From NCBI GenBank assembly GCA_027924645.1, contig BSBN01000860.1:4464001-4528000 (forward strand): a DNA stretch of 64,000 nt, read 5' to 3'. Source of the stretch: Cunninghamia lanceolata. Its lineage: Eukaryota; Streptophyta; Pinopsida; Cupressales; Cupressaceae. This document shows, in pieces, positions 47,758 through 58,307 of the stretch; within the stretch, counting starts at the first letter, position 1; the number at the start of each line of letters is the position of its first letter. The translations under genes and the position numbers were made by a program. The notes under the pieces were generated by a model, which saw nothing but the letters and a program-made list of their open reading frames with translations, was not told the origin of the DNA and did not search any database.

Positions 47758-49639
47758 ATTCTATCACTATGTCTGGATTTTAACTCTGTGATTTATAAAC
47801 GCAAACTAATTTATAAAGTGCATTTAAGAAGTACAAGAACAGTTCCATTGTGGGAGTCCAATTGGCATTTGCAACAAGTCAAAAATTAATGAAAAGATGA
47901 AAGGCTTAACATTGGGAAGCAGATGATGGTTTTATTCAAATTCCAAAAGTTCTAACCTGCAATCAACAAGATGAAGGCTATTCAATTAAACCAAATGTAA
48001 GTATAAATATCAATGCATAAATTAAACACACACACATGTTATCAAAATAATATGATTCGATTACATATATCACAACACTGGGAATATAGTAAAATGTACC
48101 ATTTATAACCACCAACTTTGAACACGTTACTTCGGAGCCATGCAAATTACAGGAAAAACTCAATTTCGAAAGAACTCATAAAATATTCACCGAAAGATTG
48201 TCTCTAAATCATATTAATCATGAGAATAAAAGTGAATGTAAGAACAATTTGTTTATTTCCCTACAAAATCTCTAGAATGAAGAATTGGTAACTAAAGCAA
48301 AAGCTAAGGATTAGATTTTAGAAGCCGAGAATGCACAGTTGACAACAACCTTGAGAGCATTGAAGGAACAATTATCTTCCTATAATGGGTTGATCTTAAC
48401 CAATGGTTTTAAAGGTCAGGGTTAGCCGTAAACATGAGGTTGTTTTTATTTTTTCTTTTTTTTTGAAAAAGGTTGCTAAATGTTTGAATTCTGTCATTCA
48501 ACACAAAACCCTAAAGGGTGGATTATGGTTATACGTAGGCACAATCTTAACCTTTTTATACTTGCATCCATATAAGGCTTAAGGACATGACAATAAAAAC
48601 AACCAATGAGTTTAGAAAATTTATGTCTTTCTAGCTTCAAGTAGTTTTATAGTGGGAAGTATAGCTATTGCCGCCACCTGTCCATAGGATGTTGCAAAAA
48701 AAAAGCTTGGAAACAAATAGAGAAAGCAATGAAAACTACTACGAAACAGATTTTGGTGAATGTTTGGAGGCTAGCAATCTCAAGGATTTTGGTGAATGAA
48801 AACTACTTACTTGACAAATCGCTTTGGTCTTGAATTGCTTATTTATCCATGCCCTACACTTGTTATTTGCAACACCCTCCAAATTCCCATTCAACAATCT
48901 TAACTCTGTGCAATCAATGGCATCTCTGTGCAATCAATGGCATCTGTGCAATCAATTATCATCGAACGAAATTTAATTTTTTTCAAAAACAGAGCATTAG
49001 ATTGCCACCATTATGTCTTGTCACTTTATTTCGAGGTGATGTGTTTTGCAATCTCATTTATTGTTCAAGATTTTGGTATGACCCTAACTTGCGTTACTTC
49101 GATAATATGAGTCTCCTCGAACATGAAATCACCCTTTTGATATTTTAATTTCTTTTCGTCGCCTTTTCAGAGAGACCCCAAAAACCCTCTCTTCGACACA
49201 GTAGAGTTTCTTCGAAATACCCTTTACATTATCTTTTCATTGGCGAGACCTCTTCTATCGATGAGACTCTAAACCATATCACTTCGATATCCCTTATCTG
49301 TTTGACATTTGGGGTATTGATGAGACTGCCGAATGACTCTTGCCGATATCCCCTGTCTCTTCGATTTGCTCATTACTTCAGGGTTTCGTGTGATTTTCCT
49401 TTCGTCTGCTTTTGTCTTCGGGTCATTGAAGAGACTATATATTGAGTCTCCCCGACGTAGTATCATCTTGCCGATGTTAGCTATAGTGATTTTTTCATCA
49501 AATATTTTACGGTTGAGGTATACAATTTAGGGCTAATAAGGGAATGGTGATATTTTTTGAGTTCAAGTAGAATGTCTTATTAGGGATTATGGCGGGAATG
49601 GCAAAATTTTAAAGTCTAAAATTTTGATCCAACACAATC
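47758..49639. other. Upstream region of family X copy 2 with a degenerate TCGATGAGAC-type array
   Basis: No gene seen. 48905-48957 is a 20-22-bp repeat (CTCTGTGCAATCAATGGCAT, 2.5 copies). From about 49150 to 49500 short modules recur with TCTTCGA, TCGATGAGACT, TGCCGATATCCC and GAGTCTCCCCGAC. Modules of comparable style, though different sequence, lie upstream of copies 1 and 3. Confidence 0.5.
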
Positions 49640-49975
49640 CATCGAGGCTTAGAGGTACAACCGCCTCCCCCACACCCCCCCAAACCTTTGTCGCAGCTGC
49701 GACCTCACCGGAGACCACACCCCACCTTACTCTGACACCCCGCAGCTCCGAGCCTCTGCGCTCTGCCCGCGCCACCACTCATAGCCGCCGCCATGGAGAC
49801 CTCCACCCCACGTCACCAGAGCCACCTCCTCTCCTTCTGCCGCCCACCGCGGCCGTCTCACTCTGCACCACCTTCGCACGGGCCGCGTCCACTCTACCTC
49901 CGCTAGTCTGTCTGCCATTTTCACCGCTCTCTCTCCTGGCCGCCACCGTCGGATCTCCCTTCACTCCTCAGCCTG
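49640..49975. other. GC-rich island of unknown origin
   Basis: About 335 bp of C-rich, CpG-containing sequence (CCGCCTCCCCCACACCCCCC; CATAGCCGCCGCCATGG) in an otherwise AT-rich window. A plus-strand frame 49624-50043 is Pro/Ser/Thr/Leu-rich, and two minus-strand frames are Arg/Gly/Val-rich. None has a recognisable domain. Composition fits a captured 5' exon or a promoter CpG island. AGCCTGTAAAC near 49970 could be a splice donor. Function unknown. Confidence 0.5.
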
Positions 49976-50899
49976 TAAACATTTTAAACCCTTCCATCTT
50001 TAATACTTTCATCACCATACCTATAGAAATTTTTTTTTTTTAAAAAAAAACATAAAATATATATATATAGTATAGTTACATTCTGTTTCATACAGAAAAT
50101 GGAGGCTATCTGTGTGTTGGATGCAGACCTCCATGGGAGGAATTGGAAGTCCTTCCATGGCTTCCTCAACATTCAAACCCTAACCTGCAATAGAGAGAGG
50201 CAAACAAAAAAAAATAGGAAGAGAAATTATGATAAAGAAAGTTAGGGCAAAATTAGGAGAGGAGAAAACAAAACTAAAAGAGAAGAAAGCATGTGATTAG
50301 GGCATTTAGATTTAGAAATTTATTTTTATTGAGAGGATTATGTGAGGAGGAGGGTTTTAAATTTTAAATTTTAGATTTCCAATTTTATTCTTTTAGGCCT
50401 CTCTTCCCCATTTGATTTTATTTATTTCTTGGGGATTTTCTTTTACATTGATTTATAATTTTTTTAATGGATCAACTTTGTATTTTAATTGTTGACTTGT
50501 GATCTAAATTTTATTGGGAGGGAAAGTTTTTATTCATTTTGAGATGGATTCTCCCTTGTTTTTTTAAAAATTCACTTTAATGGGATTATTGATTTCATTT
50601 TTCCTTGGCGGGGATTTTACCGTTTAAAAGTATTGAGTTATTTTATCATTATTTTACGAGAAGAGTTATTTAAACTCTCCTCACTCTTCTATTAAATTTT
50701 TGAGTAGGTTATTAAATATAATGCCAAAATTACATTTAATAACGGACTCAGTTTTTCTATTGGATTTAATGGGCATCTTGTCATTTAATTCTAATTTATT
50801 GACCTTATTTAGATCGTTTCTGAATTTATTCTTTAGTTTGATTTAATTTTATTATTAATTTTTACTTAATTCCCTAAGGGTGATTTATTTTAAATTTTA
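49976..50899. other. AT-rich intergenic DNA
   Basis: Nothing recognised beyond T-rich and TA-rich runs (for example TATATATATATAG near 50058). Confidence 0.6.
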
Positions 50900-51625
50900 T
50901 TTTACGTTTATCGAAAACGCATTATGTTGCCAGAATTTTGCTAGATTTTAGGGTTAATTTTATGCGTTGTTTTATTCCTTTCCATCTTTCCATTTGAATC
51001 ACATGTCATCTTCCCATCGTGTTACTTTAACCACTTTACGGCTTAAGTTAAATTAGGGTGCGTTGATGGCGGAATCATCTTCACCTAGGAAACTAGGGGT
51101 TTAGATTTAAATTGGTCTAACCCTAGAAGCGACACACTACGTGTCGCATACCCCCCTAGACGGCCATCACCTTAGCGGTTATGTTGACATGTTTACGCCT
51201 TGGGCGTGTTGCCTTCGAGCACGCAGATGCATGCGAGGGGGTTCCTAGGGAAAGTTAGAAAAGTTTTTCCTAGATTTCTAGGGTTGAATTTTTTGCTAAT
51301 TTATTAATTTCTTTTCCATCATTTCACCTTCATTCATGCGCCATCAAGACACCATATAACATCCCCTTTCGATCTGTGTTAGTTAGGGATCAATTGTCGG
51401 CATAATCTTTTCCACCTAGGATTCTTAGGGTTTAGATTTTAACTTCACCTAGGTACTTAGGGGCACAAATGGAATCGACCTAGCCCTAGAGGTGACACAC
51501 TTCGTGTTGCTTACCCCTAGATGGTCTTCACCAACACGGTTATGTCAACATGTCTACGCCGTTGCGTATAGCCACCGAGCACGTAGGCGCGTGTGAGGGG
51601 AATTTTAGGGTTGGAAAGAAAAAAA
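50900..51625. repeat. Diverged tandem pair, about 360-bp period, with a short palindrome
   Basis: Two related units (about 50900-51270 and 51280-51625) share TTCACCTAGGAAACTAGGGG-like, CTAACCCTAGA and ACGGTTATG..ACATGT words and a CGAGCACGYAGRYGC motif. Unit 1 has GCGACACACTACGTGTCGC, a 7-bp stem with a 5-base loop. Unit 2 keeps a decayed version. No coding frame. Confidence 0.6.
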
Positions 51626-53399
51626 TTTTGCGGCCCGTGTTGTGACCACATGGCAAATGTGGTCATGACACGGGTGTTTGTGAGTCATGTCCGCGCGGGA
51701 GATGCGAGCGTGACACTGCCAGGTAGCTAATCACCTCTACCTTAACCACACCCTTGTCTTCGACAACCTGCCAACATGAAACTCAGGTTTCCATTAATAG
51801 GTTAGTGTCTAAATCAATAGCCAAAGCACTTATACAATTCATCATTTTCAATAAAGTAAGATTCACTTAATCCACAACCAATAACAATAGTCCATAAAAT
51901 AGTTCTAATTATAGTTAAGTCCAGAATGCATCACAGTTTGAGATGTGACACATGGTGACCCTAATTACATTCTCATTATTTCTTTGCATTTTACATTGAA
52001 GAATATTGCATGAAAAATTTTCATCTTTTTTTAATCTAACTAAGCCTCAATTACAAATTATAATTTATGTAAGTCTTTGACCCATAAGTAAAATAGCTTT
52101 GCACACTTTTAGAACTCATTGATTCTAAATAGACTTACTATAAATATAGATATAACTCTTGACTCTAGCCATTTTAATGACACCAAGTTCATGATAAGAC
52201 TCCCCTAGACACACTTAACCAAATTAATGTGATGACAATACCCCTTGGTCACTACAAAAATCAACCAGTGAAGTAGAAATTAATCAAGTGCCTTATCTAT
52301 TGGGTAATGAAGTCAAAAAACACTATATACTATGAATTATAATCATTGTTGGATTAAAAATATGAACCACAATGAATTTTACACACTCTTCTCAAAATAG
52401 AGTTACATGAAGATGACTTAAGCTCAATGATGAATGAAAAGGTAATTTTATAGGGGAAGTGTTGTCACTTGGATTTTTACCCTGTGTTGGAGAGGTTTAA
52501 TGGTCTTCAACAATCTAGTGAAACATTGAGATGACCTCCAGGTGTGGGACCCTGCAAGGAGGCAAAATCTCCAGAGAGAGACTGGTTCCTTTGCCGAATA
52601 AGGGATTCGGCTATTCCTAAGACTAAACCTAATCTATCCACCATTGAGGAAAATAGGGAGAGGGATAAAACTGTAAATTAAAGGGGGTGGTACACCAGGT
52701 TTGAATATAAAATCTCTCACAGAACTGAAAAATGCACAAAATAAAGAACTACAACTGATCATTCACACAAATCTAGCAAATTCTTAGCAGAGGTAAAGAA
52801 ATGAACAAGATTGAGAGGAAATAAAAATTAACAGATAATCAGTTTTGAATTACACAGAGATAAAATAGAAGAAAAGGTAACAACACAGTGTGTATTTCAA
52901 CAAAAGGCACGACTATAGTAGAGGAGGGCTCTGTTTGGAGTACAAAATGTCTCTGTATCCAATCCTCAATACATCTTTCAAATATGCATATAGCATTTGA
53001 TTTACATTGACCTTAGTCATCTGTCACAATTAATTCACCCCCATGGGCCTGTTAGAAAATATCCCTACAAAAAGAATGTTTGTCTGCAAAAATTCAATGC
53101 AGAAAATATCTTGGATCATGGAGTAGTTGCCCAGAGATATTTTGCCTCTTCAATGCACTAGCTAATTCATCACCTGCAACATTAAATGCAAAAATATCTA
53201 AAATGGGTAGTTGAGCAGATCAGATCTGCATTAATGGTAAATGAGGAAAATCAAAAATATTTTCCCTCCAAAATCCCTTTTTTACAGAGATTTTACAACA
53301 CTTCAAGTATCTACATTCAGATATTTGAAGTTTACAATATATTACAAACTCTATTTTTTCATATTCTGTCTTTTCTGGAAATTCCAAGATTCTAGCCTA
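51626..53399. other. Intergenic DNA, no gene recognised
   Basis: AT-rich sequence with a small block (about 52500-52690) rich in GGAGGCAAAATCTCC and AGGGATTCGG words. I see no coding, RNA or terminal-repeat signal. Confidence 0.55.
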
Positions 53400-54300
53400 T
53401 ATTTTGCTCTGTCAGCAAAAATTAGTATTTTACAGACCATTCTACCTCTGTTTCTGCATATTTTCATCTTCAGTCGACAACTTTTCACTTTTCTGAACTT
53501 TGGCCTGCTTGCCCCTTTTTGCCCTTATCGATAAAATCATGATTTCTTGAACCAAGCCCTACGGTCAACTTTTACCTTTATCAGCAAAACTTCGCTTTCA
53601 CGAACTTTGCCTTTTGGCCTTGCTTTTCTCTCTGTCGGCAAAAATCACTTTTGCTAAACCTTTCTTTATTGTTGGCAAAGTCCCTCTTTTTCAAACCATT
53701 GGCTTTGTGTCTTCTTACCTTATCGGCAAATCCTAATGTCGGTGAACTTTATGAATTTTGAACCTTTCAAAAGTTTGGCATTTTCCTAATTTTCTGATAG
53801 AAGGGGTGCTTTTCCTTCTTTACTTAGCCATTTCTCCATGTTTCAAACTTTGCCTTATTGAATGTTACCCTTTCGAACCTAGCCCACCTTGTCAGCAAAA
53901 TCTTCCTTTGCTGAACCATTTGACTTTGTTGATTTCCCTTCATCGGAAAAATGTTCTTTTGCTGAACCATGTGTTTGGCCACTTTCTACTTCTTTGCCTT
54001 ATTAGAAAAATACTCCGTCGGTGAACCGTGATGTTTTTGAACTTTGAGGGAAAAAGGCCTTTCCTTGCTTTCTTTTGAATAAGCTGATTCTTGCAAATCT
54101 TACCCGTTCCTTTCTCTTTATCAGGAAATCGCCGAGTCAACAAACCAAAGAATTTTTGAACTTTTGAGAAGTTCACGACTGGGAAAAATTGCCAATAAAG
54201 GCACCCTTTCCTTTTCTTTTGCCTTAGACAATTTTGAAGAAGCCCGCTCACCTGCCGCTTTGTCAGTGAATCACCAAATCGGTGAACCTTGAGAAAAGTG
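53400..54300. repeat. Hairpin-forming minisatellite: TCRGCAAAA ... TTTTGCTGAACC modules
   Basis: About eleven modules of roughly 45-90 bp start with TCGGCAAA or TCAGCAAA and end with TTGCTGAACC or CGGTGAACC. Many are inverted repeats, for example TCAGCAAA-atcttcc-TTTGCTGA near 53891-53914. The array ends about 500 bp before the family X relic at 54841. Confidence 0.65.
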
Positions 54301-54840
54301 AACTTTCCTTGAGTTCATAAAACCTGAATTTTGTCAATAGAATGGAAGCAAAAGCCTCATGCCTTAGTCATTTTTTGGTTAGTTCAGGAAACTAAAACTT
54401 TGCTGATAAAGGTCAAAAGGGGGGCAACAAATGAGGTAAAAGCCTCAAATTTTTTGGGTTTTTTTTGTTTTTTGCAAAGATTCTCCTAATGAATTTTCAG
54501 GGATTTTTACAAGGAAAAGACTGGGATTTGAAGGATTTTATGCTTGTAGAGCTAATATTTCAAGGGATTTCAACAAGATTTTGAAGTTGGGTTGTGTGAC
54601 TCTGGGTAGAGGAAAATAGGTCAATAGGAAGTCCATACATAGTGAAGCCATGTACCCAAATGTCACCAAGCACTTGAGTTTAAATATTGTGAACCATAAA
54701 ATTGTAAATGACCTCTAATTCCCATGAAGTAAAGTGGTTGAAAGTGTTACCCTTATTTTCAAAAATAAAAGGTAATAATATGATGAAATCATCAGAAATT
54801 ATCAAATGAGATAGATAAACAAATCAAGAGGGATAGGTGG
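54301..54840. other. Spacer before family X copy 3
   Basis: AT-rich. No recognised feature apart from a T-run near 54456. Confidence 0.5.
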
Positions 54841-56440
54841 ATGAGAATCCAAATTTTTGAAAGGATGAGAATGTTAACTAACCCCAAGTATATGGGATCC
54901 TTTCTTGAGATAAATAATCTAATTGAAAAGATGCAAGTGTTGTTTGACAATGTGGAAATGTTGGACAAAATACCCAAAAGAATGAAGCCTATAGAATATG
55001 AGAGAAGTCAACATTTGGACCTACTACATCTAAAGTTTTGGTCCATCCTTCCTTATATACGTTCAGAGGAGAAGAGATTAGGGAGATCTTCCCCTTCAAT
55101 ATCACCAAGCCTGCTCTCACAAGTAATAATGGTAAAATCTCCCATGATTACATCTCCTTTAGTGTCATTTCTATAGTCTTATCCAAGTACCATGGGGAGA
55201 GGTTAGACTTAAATCTCCAAGCTCCAATGCAAACCATGGTGAGTTATGAGGACACGAAGGTCATTGAATATTTTGTGCTTCTTAATGACCCAATCCATGA
55301 CATTATTGCTTCTCCACCCCACCAATTGAAGATTGACATGATTGTCCCTAATACACCCATTGCTACACTTTTTTGATGGTGAATATGTTAAGGATGTGAG
55401 GTAGAAAGCTTGTGATAAATTCCTAGCTAATGATCACTTCATGAAAACTAAGGAATGCAAGAAGTTTGCTTTAAAAATGAAAATTAGAGACAAAATGAAT
55501 GGGCATGATAAGAGATCTCATGCAAAAATAATTAGAGAAGGTGTAGTCTACCTAGAGTATTCTCTCAATTTTTAATATCAATACAAAGGGGTTGACCTAG
55601 AACAAGGAAGAAAACTAGTCAAGGAGAGTGGTTGTTTGTTGTTGCCTGGATGGGATATTTCCTCAACCATGGCCTTTGACACCATTAGTAGAAGGAATGA
55701 AGAGGGTGATGTATTTGATAAATTGGATCAAGTAGGGAGGTTCTATTTAGAACTAGAATACAACCCTTAGTACAAAACATTGGCAATGTGGGACATATCC
55801 TCATAACATGAAAATCCCCAAATTGGTTATGATCCACATGAGCTAATAGGTAAACTTATTGTAAAAAGGGTTGGGGATGTGTCAACTCCAAAATTAGCTT
55901 CATTGGAAATCCACACTACAAAATTCAGTGAAGCCACAAAAAATAAGCTGCAATTAATTGATTATGATTTAAAGCTAAAGGAGAATATAGTAAAAGAAGA
56001 AAATTCATTATTTTATAAGCTTTGAGATCAACTCCAAATGGAGAAGCCTAAAGCATTGATGCATGTTGTAATCACATCCCAAGAAGGTAATTTACTAAAG
56101 TAGGAGGTAAATATACCAAAAGACCAATGGAAAATCTCAAAAGAGAGAAAGAAGCCATTGAGAGAGCTAGGCAAAATATAGAAGGAATGATTAAAGGTCT
56201 ACTTTAAGATAGAATACAAAATGTCACAAGACTGGTTGAATACCTATAGACATGTTATTTTGATATTATTGAAGCATTAGGAAAAAAGGATCCCAACAAA
56301 CTAGGATTCAATCATTTTGAAGAATTGGCATCTTCTAATCATTCCCCCCATTCAAGGGGTCCCTAGGGTTGAACCTAGATCCAACCTAAGATCTCTTGCT
56401 ATATGGTGCCCTCCCCTTATGGGTGTTTTCAAAAATAATT
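54841..56440 (+). pseudogene. Family X copy 3, old and heavily decayed
   Basis: Frames change several times and stops are frequent, but similarity to copies 1 and 2 is clear from about 55400 to 56030: KFLANDHFMKTKECKKFA, GRKLVKESGCLLLPGWDI then SSTMAFDTISRRNE, IGYDPHELIGKLIVKRVGD and VSTPKLASLEIHTTKFSEA. The corresponding copy 1 motifs are KFVSDDEFIKTSEFKSFV, LLVPGWDMSSTIVFDTFRRRE, FGHLLVKRIGD and VNVAKFTKA. The region 54841-55376 has open frames in two phases (MRIQIFERM and VHPSLYTFRGEEI). Its similarity to the N-terminal part is not convincing. This is a distinct, older subfamily. Confidence 0.6.
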
Positions 56441-57417
56441 TTGATGGGGCCTTTTAAATATTAGTCACTAAAAGAAATGGAGAAATCATCTAAAACTCAT
56501 TAGAACATTTTATTTTTTATGGTGTAATTCAAATTTACAATATCTATTAAAAAGTATTGAACCATCAATGTTAAAAACATTTTATTTTATATAAAATAAT
56601 TTTATATTCAATATATGTGTAAGGGAACAAATCACACCCTACATAAATATCTAGGGAAAATAAATGCAAATATGCACTAATAATCAAAATACCCTAGATA
56701 AATGATGGATTGATTGAGATGACCAAGCTCTATTGATTGTAGAATTGTGCAAGAACTTGGGTTGATTTTTAAAGTGTGAGAATGATCCTCATAGGTGAGG
56801 ATTTGACCCCAATTTGTAGATTCATCCTTCCTACAATTCAAATTTTATCTTTATAAACCTTTTATACTTGCAAATATAAACTTGCTTGATGTCTATTCCT
56901 ACAATTGAAAACTAGTATTAATGAACACCTTTTGGAGATTACTATGCAAGGATCTTCACCTTAGATAAGCCTTGTCATCAATTTAATGATGTTATAAAGA
57001 ATTGGAAGATAACAAGCAATAATGCAAATGATGTTGGTGTGGTTATGCTAATTCTAGGTAATTGATATTTGAGACTTAAAGCAATGAAATGTGATCCAAT
57101 CGATATTGGAATGACCTAGAGAAAGAGCTAGGCTTTTAACATGTGCTGATGCAAGAGTTGATGTGGTTGACATGGAAAAATAAATAATGAAGGCAAGAAA
57201 ATCCCTTATGACAGATATATGTAGTGGGGTTGTCCTAATGGTTGGTAGATCCTAGATGCTTCTCCTTCATACTAATTACCTAAGAGATGTTATCCTTTTA
57301 TACGCAACCTAAGCACACAATTTGAAATGTTTGATGTATTCAAGTCATACATAATGGTATTTGCAACTTAGTTAACTTTGGCCTAGGTGAAATTTGGATT
57401 TTGAACATATGGGTCAA
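56441..57417. other. Intergenic DNA, no gene recognised
   Basis: AT-rich, no coding or repeat signal that I can support. Confidence 0.55.
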
Positions 57418-57432
57418 ATTCACGTTGCAAAA
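57418..57432. repeat. 15-bp direct repeat, left flank of LINE fragment
   Basis: ATTCACGTTGCAAAA recurs at 58293-58307 directly after an A-rich tail (AAACAAAAAAC). This is the pattern of a target duplication made by a LINE. Confidence 0.75.
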
Positions 57433-58292
57433 TCTCACCAATACTACCTATGCACAGCTATGTGTTGGAATGGATCTTTCCAAGGGTCCTCCGGCTGAGA
57501 TCTATCTGAAGGTGGGTAATCGAAGCTGGAGACAACAAGTAGATTACAAAGAGGTTGCTTTCAGATGTAGGAAGTGCTTCTCTGTGGATCATCCCACCCC
57601 TCGATGCTAAAAATTCCAAGCTTAGGAGAGGAGTCACTTTGGAGAAAAACCCACATGGTGGATTGGTGGAGAATCCCATCACTTCAACATATCTCCTAGT
57701 GTGCAAGATGAAAAGGCTTTCTCTAAGGATGCTCCTAACTTTGTTTTAACATTGCCAACTATGCCTCCCTGTTTGGTGTTGCAGGATCCATTGACTGTGG
57801 GTAAAAAGGAAGTTACAATAGGAGTAGATAATTCAGGGGATGCATAAGAGGTAATAGAGGATTTAATTTCTATAAAGGGGGATTTACACAAGGAATCTGT
57901 GGTATCCAGCCTAGGGGGAAAAATTAACACAATGATTAGCCTAGAGAAAGACCAAGTTTGGATTGAGGTAATGAGGAAGAAAACTCCTTCATATAAGCCC
58001 ATACAACATATGGTTCTTTGATCTTCTAAGAAAGGGAATGTAGTAAAATTTGAGGATATGTGTGGGCACAGTCAGACAGTTCGGGCAACTGATAAGTGGA
58101 TGTCTTGAAGTAGCAGAATGTTTTGTAGATAGAATAGAAGGATTGTTCTATGATCATAGTAGAATAGAATATGGTAGTTTTTTGTAAGAAATGCACTAAC
58201 CCCTCATCTGGGGGGTTTAGTTGCCTTGAGGCAATGTGCTTGATCTTTTTTATGGTTCTTAGATCCTAAACCAAGTTTTTTAAACAAAAAAC
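57433..58292 (+). mobile_element. LINE fragment: ORF1 zinc-knuckle region joined to a 3' tail, no ORF2
   Basis: The frame encodes TTYAQLCVGMDLSKGPPAEI and VDYKEVAFRCRKC, then FSVDHPTPRC and a stop at 57608. This matches the end of the DUF4283 region and the CCHC zinc knuckle of plant LINE ORF1, although the usual Gly-His of the knuckle reads Asp-His. The following ~470 bp keep coding-like traces (QVWIEVMRKK) with stops. A G/T-rich tail and an A-rich end then adjoin the 15-bp direct repeat. No reverse transcriptase is present, so the copy is 5'-truncated and internally deleted, or derives from an ORF1-only element. The ATG at 57401 lies outside the direct repeat and is not the true start. Confidence 0.7.
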
Positions 58293-58307
58293 ATTCACGT
58301 TGCAAAA

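Noticed and set aside
57401..57432. Start codon of a LINE ORF1 protein at 57401
   Set aside because: The start lies upstream of or within the flanking 15-bp direct repeat, so it is probably target DNA fused in frame by chance.
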